41,966 nt of DNA from an uncultured Eubacteriales bacterium (GTDB lineage: Bacteria > Bacillota > Clostridia > Christensenellales > Aristaeellaceae): positions 1 through 41,966 of the forward strand of contig CADBZH010000016.1 in NCBI GenBank assembly GCA_902799045.1. The letters are read 5' to 3'. The position numbers were made by a program, and so were the translations under genes. The notes beneath the pieces were generated by a model that saw nothing but the letters and a program-made list of their open reading frames with translations, was not told the DNA's origin and made no database searches. The first letter of the stretch is position 1, and each line of letters begins with the position of its first letter. Below are positions 15,051 through 23,739 of this stretch, piece by piece.

Positions 15051-16614
15051 TATAATGCTTTGGGTAATCCACCACATCCCGCATCCACTCTGTCGTGCAG
15101 TCCTCCGGCCCCTTCAAACCGCAGAAATAGCTGTGGCCGATGCAGAAGCCCTTACCCAGCGCCTTGTCCTGGATGATGTCCCGGTTCAGCTCCCGGATGC
15201 GGTCGATCAAAGCGTCGAAGGTCTCGTTCTCCAGCCCCGCCTGATACTTCCCGAAGCCCTCGGAATCAAAGCCAGGCTCCATGTCGAAGAAGCTGAACCG
15301 GCGGCGAAGCGCATAGTCGATCAGCGCCAGACTGCGGTCCGCGGTGTTCATCATGCCGATGATGTACAGGTTCTCCGGCACCGAGAAGGGCACGTCGCTG
15401 TAAGCCAGCTTGACCTTTGTATTCCGGTAATCCTGCTCGATCAGCATCAGCAGTTCGCCAAAGACCTTGCTCAGGTTGCCGCGGTTGATCTCGTCGATGA
15501 TGAAGAAGTGTGGCACACCCGGACGGTTGTTGGCCTTCTGGCAGAAGCGGTAGAACACGCCGTATTTCAGTTCAAAGCCGCTGCCCTCCGGCTTATAGCC
15601 CATCACGAAGTCCTCATAGGAATAGTTCTGGTGGAACTGTACGAACTCGATCCGGCTGTCGTCCTGCTCACCCATGATGGACCAGGCCAGTCGCCGCGCC
15701 GCGAAGGTCTTGCCCACACCGGGCGCGCCCTGCAGGATGATGTTCTTCTTGCGCAGCAGCACCGCCTTCAGGCGGTCATAGCGGGCTTCGCTGATGTAGA
15801 CGTCGTTGAGAAAGGACGCTTTTGTGTAGGCGGTCTTCTCACGATCGCCGTCCCGCGAACCGGCAGAAATGTCTGACGATCCCGGCGCGCAATCGGCGTA
15901 AAGCCATTCTTCGGCACCGCGCTTGGGTTCGGCCTCGCCGCAGAACCGGCTGACATAGAAGCAGAACGTCTGCGTCAGCGTGCGATACTGCGGGTCAGGG
16001 TAGCAGGTCGCGGTCAGCTGCTCGCGGAACAATTCGATCAGCTCGTAATCCTGGATCAGCACATCGCGGATCTCGTTGAAAAACGCCAGCCAGTTCCGGA
16101 TGTTGTCGGCATACGCCCCGTTCCGGAACTCGCAATCGCCGCCCAGCAGCCGGCAGGCCTTCCGCACCTCGCTGAGCTTGTAGATATAGTACTTGTCGGG
16201 ATACCGCAGCCACAGATAGGTGGTGATCACGTTCTCGTTCTGGTAGTGCTGGCCCACATCCGGGCTGAGTCGGTCCTTGAGCCCGTTCGCCTTGCGCTTG
16301 AAGGCGTCGATGCGCTCCCAGACATCCGCCGTCTCGTCAAAGAGCGCGATGAACATCGCCCGAACTTCCTCGGGCGCTTCTTTGGCATAGCCCACGATCA
16401 TCCTGCGGGGATAGTTGTTCATCGACGCCAGCAGGTTGAAGGTCTTTTTCAGCGCCTCCGACAGCATGCCGGCAAAGTCCGGCGCTTTGACATCCCAGTG
16501 ATCCTGGAACCACTGGACGGCCTCCCACTTGTACCTCTCGTTCGGCCACTGCCGACCCACGAAATCCTGCTTGAATCCCGCCAGTGCGCGCTCGTATTTC
16601 TTCTGATCAAACAT
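15046..16614 (-). CDS. mcrB: McrB-type AAA+ GTPase, C-terminally truncated
   Basis: This 522-residue motor subunit of a type IV (modified-DNA-dependent) restriction system has Walker A GAPGVGKT (296-303), Walker B HFFIIDEINRGN (about 369-380) and the McrB signature MNTADRS (422-428) followed by DYALRRRFSF. The N-terminal half is a variable specificity region. The protein ends abruptly after DVVDYPKHYS, whereas relatives continue about 20-30 residues (usually LLPLLEEYWF-like). No McrC nuclease gene follows; instead a Y-family polymerase fragment begins. It is therefore probably the survivor of a deletion and inactive in restriction. ATG 16614 has AGGAGA six bases upstream. Confidence 0.8.
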   Translation of the reverse strand: MFDQKKYERALAGFKQDFVGRQWPNERYKWEAVQWFQDHWDVKAPDFAGMLSEALKKTFNLLASMNNYPRRMIVGYAKEAPEEVRAMFIALFDETADVWERIDAFKRKANGLKDRLSPDVGQHYQNENVITTYLWLRYPDKYYIYKLSEVRKACRLLGGDCEFRNGAYADNIRNWLAFFNEIRDVLIQDYELIELFREQLTATCYPDPQYRTLTQTFCFYVSRFCGEAEPKRGAEEWLYADCAPGSSDISAGSRDGDREKTAYTKASFLNDVYISEARYDRLKAVLLRKKNIILQGAPGVGKTFAARRLAWSIMGEQDDSRIEFVQFHQNYSYEDFVMGYKPEGSGFELKYGVFYRFCQKANNRPGVPHFFIIDEINRGNLSKVFGELLMLIEQDYRNTKVKLAYSDVPFSVPENLYIIGMMNTADRSLALIDYALRRRFSFFDMEPGFDSEGFGKYQAGLENETFDALIDRIRELNRDIIQDKALGKGFCIGHSYFCGLKGPEDCTTEWMRDVVDYPKHYS

Positions 16615-16666
16615 AGCTGCTCTCCTGTGTGCGGTCGTATGGGTGTTCAAACGATCCCGTATTCCC

Positions 16667-16759
16667 CTATTTCATCACTTTTTCAAACCGGAGATTGTCG
16701 CGGATGAACTGCTCGCGATCGTCGGGCGTCAGCGAAACCAGCGATACTTCTGCCATCAT
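16667..16759 (-). pseudogene. N-terminal stub of a probable GNAT acetyltransferase
   Basis: A 30-residue frame MMAEVSLVSLTPDDREQFIR then DNLRFEKVMK and TAG. The SLTPDDREQFIRDN beginning is typical for a GNAT-like acetyltransferase, but the catalytic acetyl-CoA-binding part is missing. GAGGTGTT precedes the two ATGs at 16759 and 16756, so it can be translated. It ends 52 bp before the McrB start. Confidence 0.4.
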
Positions 16760-16950
16760 AACACCTCTGTCCCTTGAATGATCTGCATCCTGCCCTCTTG
16801 ATGCGCATCGAACGGGGCTTTCACTTTCCATTATACTATCGGCGTTTGTGTTATGCAATATCGGATGGCTGTCGACAGCGGCGGGACACACAGATCAGAA
16901 AAACACGTCGCATTCGCGCAAAAAGGCTGTCTTTTTGGCGACAATGGGTG

Positions 16951-16956
16951 TATAAT
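16951..16956 (+). promoter_or_regulatory. -10 element of the AraC-type regulator gene
   Basis: TATAAT at 16951-16956, 33 bases before the ATG. The -35 region 17 bases upstream (TGTCTT) is poor, as expected for an activated or weak promoter. Confidence 0.5.
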
Positions 16957-16988
16957 GGAGCCAGATGAATTTCGGGGGAGACATGGCC

Positions 16989-17912
16989 ATGAATCACTCC
17001 AACGCGACGGGCGCGGGCGCTCGCGCCGCCGTGCCGACGGAGACCTACGACTTCTCGACCCGCTTTGAGCTGGGCTCGCTGCTGGTATCGCCCGTGCACA
17101 TGCGCATCGAGCAGCTGCGCCCGTTCATCGCCGCCCACAGCCACTCCAACGTGAGCTACGAGATCCACTACACCCATCGCGGGCGCGGCACCGTCACCGT
17201 CGAGGGAAACAGCTACGACGTGTATCCCGGCGTGCTGTACGTCACCGGGCCCGGCGTCGTGCACGCGCAGGTTTCCGACACCGACGACCCCGTGATCGAA
17301 TACTGCCTCTACCTGAACTGCCGCCGCATCGCGCACCCAGCCAACGATCCGCTTTTGCTGTTCACGGACACAGTGTTCTGGATCGGCCGCGACGACGGCA
17401 CGATCTTCAGCCTGCTCAGCCAGCTGATCGAGGAGAACCGCCAGAGCCACCGCGATACGCTGCTGATGTCGGAGACGCTGCTCCGGCACATCGTGTTGCA
17501 GCTGACGCGCGTCTACCGGCGCGATAAGACCACGCACGCGCAGACGCCGCCGCTTCTGACGCGTGACAGCTTCATGCCGATCCTCGAGGACGCCTTCTTC
17601 TACCGCTACAACACGCTGACGCTGAACGAACTGGCGCAGCTTTTGAACCTGAGCGTGCGCCAGACGCAGCGCCTGCTGCTGTCGCACTTCGGCAAGACCT
17701 TCTCCCAGAAGCTGACCGACGCGCGCATGGCCGCCGCGTTCCAGTACCTCGAAAGCAGCCGCATGTCGATCACCGAGATCGCCGAGCGCCTGGGCTTTTC
17801 CTCCATCGAGCACTTCTCCAACGCCTTCCACCGCTACACGGGGCGCTCGCCCCGCGCCTACCGCAAGGAGGTGTGGGCCCGCAGCGCGCCGGAGGACGGC
17901 AAGGGGACGTGA
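16989..17912 (+). CDS. AraC-family regulator with cupin sensor domain
   Basis: About 307 residues. The N-terminal cupin-like sugar-sensing domain starts around IEQLRPFIAAHSHSNVSYEI and includes GRGTVTVEGNSYDVYPG. The C-terminal double HTH has LTLNELAQLLNLSVRQTQRL and the second helix pair ITEIAERLGFSSIEHFSNAF, ending in RYTGRSPRAYRKEV. It probably activates the kinase/aldolase genes directly downstream in response to a deoxysugar, as RhaS/RhaR-type proteins do. Three in-frame ATGs (16965, 16983, 16989) are possible; GGGGGAG is best spaced for 16989. The next promoter begins about 40 bp after its stop. Confidence 0.85.
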   Translation: MNHSNATGAGARAAVPTETYDFSTRFELGSLLVSPVHMRIEQLRPFIAAHSHSNVSYEIHYTHRGRGTVTVEGNSYDVYPGVLYVTGPGVVHAQVSDTDDPVIEYCLYLNCRRIAHPANDPLLLFTDTVFWIGRDDGTIFSLLSQLIEENRQSHRDTLLMSETLLRHIVLQLTRVYRRDKTTHAQTPPLLTRDSFMPILEDAFFYRYNTLTLNELAQLLNLSVRQTQRLLLSHFGKTFSQKLTDARMAAAFQYLESSRMSITEIAERLGFSSIEHFSNAFHRYTGRSPRAYRKEVWARSAPEDGKGT

Positions 17913-17949
17913 GCAACGCCGATTGGGGGCAGATATGAGCTGTTTTTGA

Positions 17950-17978
17950 TTGTACAATCCTGAAAACTCGTGTATAAT
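17950..17978 (+). promoter_or_regulatory. Promoter of the kinase-aldolase operon
   Basis: TTGTAC (17950-17955), a 17-base spacer and TATAAT (17973-17978). The same TTGTAC-N17-TATAAT pair drives the binding-protein operon at 35037-35065. Confidence 0.7.
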
Positions 17979-18026
17979 GAAGCTATGGAACCGACGACAG
18001 CCAATCTCTTTCGGGGAGGCGTTTCT

Positions 18027-19304
18027 ATGAAGCACTGTTTGGCCATCGACATCGGCGCGTCCAGCGGGCGACACATCGTGGGATGGATGGGGGGCGGCGA
18101 GATCCGCACGCGGGAGGTCTACCGCTTCCCGAACGGCGTTCAGGAGCGCGACGGGCATTTGACCTGGGACCTCGACGCGCTCAACGCGCACGTGAGGGCG
18201 GGCATCGACGCGGCGCTGGCGGCGTATCCGGACCTCGACAGCCTGTCCATCGACACCTGGGGCGTGGACTACGTGCTGCTTAAGGGCGACGAGGAGATAC
18301 TCCCCTGCTACGCCTACCGCGACGGGCGCACCGCCGGGCCCATCGAGGCGGTCCACGCGATCATGCCGTTCGAGGAGCTGTACCGGCGCACCGGCATCCA
18401 GTTCGAGCCGTTCAACACGATCTACCAGCTCTACGCGGACAAGCTCGCGGGGCGGCTGGAGGATGCGACGGACTTCCTGATGATGCCGGAATACCTGATG
18501 TACAGGCTCTGCGGCGCGAAGGCCCACGAGTACACCGAGGCCACCACCACCGGCATGATCCGCGCCCAGACCGGCGCATACGACCCCGGCATCATCGAGG
18601 CGCTGGGGCTTCCGCCGCGCCTGTTCCACCCGCTCTCGCAGCCGGGCACGGTGATCGGGACCTATAAGGGCGTGAAGGTCGTGCTCTGTCCCACCCACGA
18701 CACCGCCAGCGCCGTCGAGGGCATCCCGATGGAGGGCGACGCGCTGTACCTGTCCAGCGGCACGTGGTCGCTGCTGGGCGTGAAGCTGGAAAGGCCGCTG
18801 ACCGACGAGGCCAGCCGCCTGGCGAATTGCAGCAACGAGGGCGGCGTGGGCTATACGCGCTACCTCAAGAACATCATGGGCATGTGGCTGGTGAACCGGC
18901 TGCGCGAGGAGCTGTGCCCCGAAAAGCTCTGGGACGAGATCACCCGGGAGGCCCAGGCCGGCAACTTTGACGCCCTCGTGGACGTGGACGACCCGGCCTT
19001 CATGGCGCCCCGGAGCATGCGCGCGGCGTTCGACGGCCAGCTGTCCCAAAAACCCGAACAACCCGCGGACTACTTCCGCTGCGCCTATCGCTCGCTGGCG
19101 GAGGGCTACCGGCGCGCCATCGCGCAGATCGAGCGCAACACCGGCAGGACCTACGATAAGCTCTACATCGTGGGCGGCGGCGCGAAGAACGGTTATCTGA
19201 ACCGGCTGACCGCCGAGGCCACCGGCAAGCGGGTCGTCGCCCTGCCCATCGAGGCCACGTGCCTCGGCAACCTGAAGATCCAATTGACCGACAAGGAGGC
19301 ATAG
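18027..19304 (+). CDS. rhaB: Rhamnulokinase-like FGGY sugar kinase, short C-terminus
   Basis: This FGGY-family kinase (425 residues) phosphorylates L-rhamnulose or possibly L-fuculose at C1. It has an N-terminal phosphate loop AIDIGASSGRH, the DTWGVDYVLL segment, the catalytic Asp in CPTHDTASAVEG, SSGTWSLLG, and the adenosine-site GGGAKNGYLNRLTAEATG. ATG 18027 follows GGGGAGG; the frame extends 19 codons upstream over the promoter -10 and is rejected. The protein stops at EATCLGNLKIQLTDKEA, whereas E. coli RhaB has about 50 more residues after the corresponding GNIGIQL. It is thus probably truncated by a deletion. The aldolase gene starts four bases later. Confidence 0.8.
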   Translation: MKHCLAIDIGASSGRHIVGWMGGGEIRTREVYRFPNGVQERDGHLTWDLDALNAHVRAGIDAALAAYPDLDSLSIDTWGVDYVLLKGDEEILPCYAYRDGRTAGPIEAVHAIMPFEELYRRTGIQFEPFNTIYQLYADKLAGRLEDATDFLMMPEYLMYRLCGAKAHEYTEATTTGMIRAQTGAYDPGIIEALGLPPRLFHPLSQPGTVIGTYKGVKVVLCPTHDTASAVEGIPMEGDALYLSSGTWSLLGVKLERPLTDEASRLANCSNEGGVGYTRYLKNIMGMWLVNRLREELCPEKLWDEITREAQAGNFDALVDVDDPAFMAPRSMRAAFDGQLSQKPEQPADYFRCAYRSLAEGYRRAIAQIERNTGRTYDKLYIVGGGAKNGYLNRLTAEATGKRVVALPIEATCLGNLKIQLTDKEA

Positions 19305-19307
19305 ACA

Positions 19308-20123
19308 ATGAAGGATATCCTGACCGCGCCCTTTATGGTGGAGATGGTCCGCACGCTGACGAACATGTACGCCCACGGCTGGGATGAGCGCAACGGCGGC
19401 AACGTGTCGCTGATGCTGGACGAGGCCGACCTGCGCGACTTCCTGGATCTCAAAGCCGCGCCCATCCGCAATATCCCCACCGGCTTCCGGGCCCCGGAGC
19501 TCGAGGGCAAGTACTTCCTCGTCACCGGCACGGGCAAGTACTTTAAAAACGTGCAGTACGCGCCGGACGTGAACCTGGGCCTCGTGCGCATCAAGGACGG
19601 CGGCGAACGCGCCGAGCTGCTGTGGGGCTTCACCGACGGCGGCAGCTTCACCAGCGAGTTCCCGGCGCACATGATGAGCCACGTGGTGCGGCTGGGCATC
19701 AACCCGGAAAACCGCGTGGTGATGCACTGCCATCCCGCGAACCTGCTGGCGATGACGTTCGTCCACCCGCTGGACGAGCGCGAGTTCACCCGCTCGCTGT
19801 GGCAGACGTGCTCGGAGTGCATCGTGGTGTTCCCCGACGGCGTGAACGTGTTGCCGTGGATGCTCTGCGGCACGAACGAGATCGGCGAGGCCACGGCCGA
19901 GAAGATGAAGACGGCGCGCCTGGTAGTCTGGAGCCAGCACGGCATCTACGGCGTGGGCAAGGACCTGGACGAGGCGTTCGGCCTGATCGAGACCGCCGAG
20001 AAGGGCGCGGAGATCTACATGAAGATCGCGCACCTGCCGCGGCTGAACACCATCACCGATCCCCAGCTGCGTCAGCTGGAGGCCCACTACGGCGTGAAGG
20101 CGCGGGAGGGGTATCTGGACTGA
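19308..20123 (+). CDS. rhaD: L-rhamnulose-1-phosphate aldolase
   Basis: This zinc-dependent class II aldolase (271 residues; E. coli RhaD is 274) cleaves L-rhamnulose-1-phosphate to dihydroxyacetone phosphate and L-lactaldehyde. The residues known from E. coli are in place: E117 in SEFPAHMMSH, H140 and H142 in MHCHPANLL, and H211 in WSQHGIYG. HGWDERNGGN near the N-terminus matches RhaD, not the shorter FucA. The ATG follows ACAAGGAGGCATAGACA, with the SD inside the end of the kinase gene. No L-rhamnose isomerase gene is present; the nearest isomerase is the convergent FucI. The gene ends at a shared terminator. Confidence 0.92.
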   Translation: MKDILTAPFMVEMVRTLTNMYAHGWDERNGGNVSLMLDEADLRDFLDLKAAPIRNIPTGFRAPELEGKYFLVTGTGKYFKNVQYAPDVNLGLVRIKDGGERAELLWGFTDGGSFTSEFPAHMMSHVVRLGINPENRVVMHCHPANLLAMTFVHPLDEREFTRSLWQTCSECIVVFPDGVNVLPWMLCGTNEIGEATAEKMKTARLVVWSQHGIYGVGKDLDEAFGLIETAEKGAEIYMKIAHLPRLNTITDPQLRQLEAHYGVKAREGYLD

Positions 20124-20140
20124 GAAACGGCATGACAAAA

Positions 20141-20166
20141 GGGGCCGCCTCAAACGAGGCGGCCCC
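20141..20166. terminator. Bidirectional terminator between rhaD and fucU
   Basis: GGGGCCGCCTC (20141-20151) pairs with GAGGCGGCCCC (20156-20166) around AAAC, a perfect 11-bp stem. AAAA on the left gives a T run for leftward transcripts; TGTATTT follows on the right. It serves both convergent operons. Confidence 0.8.
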
Positions 20167-20184
20167 TGTATTTGCGTCCCTGTC

Positions 20185-20616
20185 CTACTTCACAACGCCC
20201 TTTTGCAGGATGATGTTGGCGTAGAGCGCGCCCTCGCCCGTGGCGACGATCGCGTAGGCCTTCTTCGCCACCTCGTAGAACTGGAAGCGCTCGATGTGGC
20301 CGATCTTCGTGTCGGGCTCGTGCTTCTCTACGATCTTGGCGTACTCGTCCCAGATCGGCGTCTCCACCGGGTCGCCGGGCACGACCTCCATCAGCGAGAC
20401 GGGAGCCTCCACGTACGGGTCCAGCGGGAACAGCTGGAGGATCGCGTCGAGGACCTCCGGCACGCCGTGGCCGTCGAGGCGCACCAGCTAGCTGTTCTTC
20501 GCGATGGACGCCGCCGGGAAGTTGCCGTCGCCGATCACGATCGTATCGCCGTGGCCCATCTCCATCAGAATCTTCAAAAGCTCCGGGGTCAGGATGCTCG
20601 GAATGCCCTTGAGCAT
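20185..20616 (-). pseudogene. fucU: L-fucose mutarotase with an in-frame TAG at codon 43
   Basis: The full frame (144 codons including stop) encodes a FucU/RbsD-family mutarotase, which interconverts alpha and beta L-fucose. It starts MLKGIPSILTPELLKILMEM, with GHGDTIVIGDGNFP (His22, Asp30 as in FucU), and after the interruption continues VRLDGHGVPEVLDAILQLFP and ends YANIILQKGVVK. Codon 43 (20490-20488) is TAG, at a position where a Gln codon (CAG) would restore sense. No frame change occurs. The gene also ends with TAG, which argues against recoding. A GTG at 20484 might restart a 99-residue piece lacking the active-site His. It follows fucI by 18 bp. Confidence 0.85.
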
Positions 20617-20634
20617 GTCAAACACAACCTTTCT

Positions 20635-22446
20635 TTATTTCTTGTAGAACGGCCCGTAGTTCGCGCAGGCGCGATAGTCCGCGCCCTCCTTGTCCATGCC
20701 GAAGGCGTTCCACGCCGCGGGCCTGAAGATCTTCTCCACGGGCACGTTGTGCATGGCCACGGGGATGCGCAGCATCGAGCAGAACGTGATCAGGTCCGCG
20801 CCGATGTGGCCGTAGCTGATCGCGCCGTGGTTCGCGCCCCAGTGGTTCATCACGTCGTAGGCGGTCTTGAACGGGCTGCCCTCTTTGCCGTCGCAGCGCG
20901 GGGTGAACCAGGTGCAGGGCCAGGTGTAGTCCGTGCGCTTCCAGAGGATGTCGGTCACCTCGTCGGGCAGCTTCACCGTCCAACCCTCGGCGATCTGCAG
21001 CATCGGGCCGAGGCCGTCCACCAGGTTCAGGCGGATCATCGTCGCGGGCATCTCGCAGTCGGTCACGAAGCGGCTGGAGTAGCCGCCGCCGCGGAAGTAG
21101 CCCAGGTCGGCGTAGTTCCAGGTGGTATTCTTCATGATGGCCTTCTGGTCCGCCTCGGTCACCTCGTACCAGGGCTTCATCAGGCGGTTGCCGTCCGCGT
21201 CCTTCGCCTGTCCGTTGGCGTCCAGGCAGCACGCGCCAGAGTTGATCAGGTGGATAAAGCCGCCGTTTTCCTTCGCGACGCCCTCCAGGTCGTAGCCCGT
21301 GCAGCGCTTCACGGCCTCGGGGCTCCAATAGGTGCGCACGTCCGCGAACATCTGCGCGCGGTTGGTCAGCAGCTTCATGAACAGCATGCCCAGGCCGTTG
21401 AGCACGTCGTTCTCGGTGGCGAACACGTAGGGCTCGCGCGCGCCATTGTGGTCGAAGGACGTGTTCAGCATGGCCTCGGGGTAGTCGCAGTTCGGATAGA
21501 AGTCCGTCCACTGGCGCTGGCCCTGGAAGCCGCCGGCGATGGCGTTGTGGCCCACGGCCTCCTCCTCGTTGCCCGCGGGCAGGTTGGGATTGCCGTTGAG
21601 CAGGTCCTTGATGATCAGGTACATCTTCAGCGTGAACTCCCAGTCCCTGTCCTTCTCCTCGCGGGACTTCTGCAGGGCCTCGGGGTTCTTGTCGAAGCCC
21701 TCGACCACGTTCTCGGCGGCCCAGGCCTTCATCTTCTCATATTCCTTCTCGTCGTAGATGCCCAGCGTCATGCGGCGGATGATCTCCACCTCGTCCACGG
21801 ACTCCACGCGCATGCCCAGGTAGTCCTCGATGAACTTCGAGTCGATGATGGAGCCGCCGATGCCCATCGTGATCGCGCCGATCTGCAGATAGCTCTTGCC
21901 GCGCATCGTGGCGGCGGCGACGGCGGCGCGGCCGAACCGCAGCAGCTTCTCCTGCACGTCCTCGGGGATGGAGGTGTCGTCGGCCTCCTGCACCTCGTGG
22001 CCATAGATGCCGAACGCCGGCAGGCCCTTCTGGGCGTGCGTGGCCAGCACGGAAGCCAGGTACACCGCGCCGGGGCGCTCGGTGCCGTTGAAGCCCCAGA
22101 CGGCCTTGATGGTGTTGCGGTCCATGTCCATGGTCTCCGAGCCGTAGCACCAGCAGGGGGTGACGGTCAAGGTGATGGCCACGCCCTCGCGGCGGAACTT
22201 CTCCTCGCAGGCGGCGGCCTCGGCCACGCGGCCGATGGTCGTGTCCGCGACGACGACCTTCACCGGCTCGCCGTTGGAGTAGCGCAAATGCTCCTCAAAC
22301 AGCTTCGCGGCGGAGCGCGCCATGTTCATGGTCTGCTCCTCCAGGCTCTCGCGCACCTTCAGCACCCCGCGGCGGCCGTCGATGGTCGGGCGGATGCCGA
22401 TGACCGGATAGCTGCCCAGGTATCTGTTCTTTGCCAAATCAATCAA
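20635..22446 (-). CDS. fucI: L-fucose isomerase
   Basis: This cytoplasmic Mn-dependent ketol isomerase converts L-fucose to L-fuculose (also D-arabinose to D-ribulose). It has about 600 residues, near the usual 590. Typical segments are [53 protein letters not shown] and [19 protein letters not shown]. The start is ambiguous: the first TTG (22446) abuts GAGGAGG, so the TTG at 22437, ten bases from it, is more plausible. It is followed by fucU and preceded by the RbsB-like binding-protein gene, with a strong hairpin in between. Fucose metabolism downstream needs kinase and aldolase, probably supplied by the convergent rha-type genes. Confidence 0.93.
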   Translation of the reverse strand: MIDLAKNRYLGSYPVIGIRPTIDGRRGVLKVRESLEEQTMNMARSAAKLFEEHLRYSNGEPVKVVVADTTIGRVAEAAACEEKFRREGVAITLTVTPCWCYGSETMDMDRNTIKAVWGFNGTERPGAVYLASVLATHAQKGLPAFGIYGHEVQEADDTSIPEDVQEKLLRFGRAAVAAATMRGKSYLQIGAITMGIGGSIIDSKFIEDYLGMRVESVDEVEIIRRMTLGIYDEKEYEKMKAWAAENVVEGFDKNPEALQKSREEKDRDWEFTLKMYLIIKDLLNGNPNLPAGNEEEAVGHNAIAGGFQGQRQWTDFYPNCDYPEAMLNTSFDHNGAREPYVFATENDVLNGLGMLFMKLLTNRAQMFADVRTYWSPEAVKRCTGYDLEGVAKENGGFIHLINSGACCLDANGQAKDADGNRLMKPWYEVTEADQKAIMKNTTWNYADLGYFRGGGYSSRFVTDCEMPATMIRLNLVDGLGPMLQIAEGWTVKLPDEVTDILWKRTDYTWPCTWFTPRCDGKEGSPFKTAYDVMNHWGANHGAISYGHIGADLITFCSMLRIPVAMHNVPVEKIFRPAAWNAFGMDKEGADYRACANYGPFYKK

Positions 22447-22508
22447 TCCTCCTCACGTCGTGTTCTTTGCCGCTTCCATCATACCACCAATCGCGCGACA
22501 GGGCAAGA

Positions 22509-22539
22509 ACGGATGGAAAGCACGGGGCTTTCCATCCGT
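22509..22539 (-). terminator. Hairpin between binding-protein gene and fucI
   Basis: ACGGATGGAAAGC (22509-22521) pairs with GCTTTCCATCCGT (22527-22539), a perfect 13-bp stem and 5-base loop. Only TCTTG follows on the minus strand, so read-through into fucI is likely. It resembles the hairpins behind the other two binding-protein genes. Confidence 0.6.
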
Positions 22540-22579
22540 CTTCCCGATCCTTCAAATCACGCGATGCGCGCCATTTGAA

Positions 22580-23656
22580 TTAGTCGTACAGGTTGTCGGC
22601 GATCTCGGGAGTGTCGATGTTGTCGATGGTGTAGAACGCGCAGCCAGTGTCGGTGTCCTCGACGGGCTCGCCCTTGGCGCTGGCCAGGAGCAGGTCGATG
22701 GTCACCTTGCCGATGCCCACGGGGCTCTGGGTGACGGCGCCGTACATAACGCCCTCACGGATGGCGGCCTTCAGGGTCGCGCCGGAGTCGAAGCCGACGG
22801 CGATGACGGTGTCGTCGCCGGTGCCGCACTTGAACAGGTTCTTGTCGGCGGCCACGACGCCCTCGGCGGCAACCTGGTTGGAGCCGAACACGGAGATCAG
22901 GTCTTCCTCGTTCAGCAGCACGGAGGCCTCGTTCGCGCACAGCTCAACGGTGGACTGAGCGGGCACCTTCGCCTCGATGATGATCTTGGCGTCGGCCTCG
23001 GCGACGGTCTCGCCGGAAGCGCCGTTCACATAGAACTCGTTGCCGATGACGGCCACGCCCCAGCCCTTTTCGCCAGCTAGCTCGATGATGCGATCGATGA
23101 AGCCGAGGCCGCGCTGGGTCACGGACTCGCCGGTGGCGTCCTGGTTGACCTCGCCGATGCGCACGGTGCCCTCAGCGGCATCGATGCGATCGACGATCTT
23201 CTCCCACATGCCGTCCGCAGCCACGGTGCCGGCGACATAGTTGTTGGTGGAAGCGTTGGCATACACAGCGCCTTCGGGAGCGCCCGGAACGCCGGAGTCG
23301 AAGCCGATGATCGGGATCTTCTTCTCGACGGCCTCGGCCAGCAGGTCGTTGAAGGCGTTCTGGTCCACGGCGGCGAAGCCGATGGCAGCGGGATCAGCGT
23401 TCAGAGCGGAGGTGAACTGCTGCACCTGCTGGGCCACGTCGGACTCGGAGTCGGGGCCGACGAAGTTGATCGTGATGGTGTCGGCGCCTTCGCCGTTGAT
23501 CTTCTCCACCTCTTCGTTCGCGCCCTTCAGCACGGCCTGCCAGTAGGTGGACTGGAAGCCCTTGGACACGATCTCAAAGTGATACTCATCCGCAAAAGCG
23601 GCGGTGAGCCCCAGGACGAGAACCAGGGTCAGTACGAGTGCGAGAATCTTCTTCAT
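22580..23656 (-). CDS. RbsB-type sugar-binding protein of an ABC importer
   Basis: This 358-residue extracellular binding protein of the Peripla_BP_4 (ribose/galactose-type) family has a signal peptide MKKILALVLTLVLVLG ending TAAFA, with a signal-peptidase-I-like site and no lipobox. The mature part begins EYHFEIVSKGFQSTYWQAVL and shows the family's GFDSG elements. ATG 23656 follows AGGAGGTACCAACC; longer frames upstream are antisense artefacts of GC-rich coding DNA. It is the last gene of the ATPase-permease-permease-binding protein set and stands directly before fucI, so L-fucose or a related deoxyhexose is the likely ligand. Confidence 0.9.
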   Translation of the reverse strand: MKKILALVLTLVLVLGLTAAFADEYHFEIVSKGFQSTYWQAVLKGANEEVEKINGEGADTITINFVGPDSESDVAQQVQQFTSALNADPAAIGFAAVDQNAFNDLLAEAVEKKIPIIGFDSGVPGAPEGAVYANASTNNYVAGTVAADGMWEKIVDRIDAAEGTVRIGEVNQDATGESVTQRGLGFIDRIIELAGEKGWGVAVIGNEFYVNGASGETVAEADAKIIIEAKVPAQSTVELCANEASVLLNEEDLISVFGSNQVAAEGVVAADKNLFKCGTGDDTVIAVGFDSGATLKAAIREGVMYGAVTQSPVGIGKVTIDLLLASAKGEPVEDTDTGCAFYTIDNIDTPEIADNLYD

Positions 23657-23739
23657 GGTTGGTACCTCCTTATATTTATGTTCACGCCTCTCGGGCGCAA
23701 CATATTCAAAATGGGATGCGGGCCCAAGGCCCGGGGGGA

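Noticed and set aside
16851-20153. 1100-codon minus-strand open frame opposite the AraC, kinase and aldolase genes
   Set aside because: It runs antisense to three well-supported genes, has biased low-complexity R/H/A/V composition, and arises from GC-rich codon structure.
20488-20490. TAG recoding (for example amber as an amino acid)
   Set aside because: TAG is used as a normal terminal stop in the same gene and in the kinase gene, with no conserved extensions after it; a nonsense mutation is simpler.
20203-22578. 791-codon plus-strand open frame opposite fucU and fucI
   Set aside because: Antisense shadow of the fucose isomerase; no motifs and the opposite frame is a textbook enzyme.
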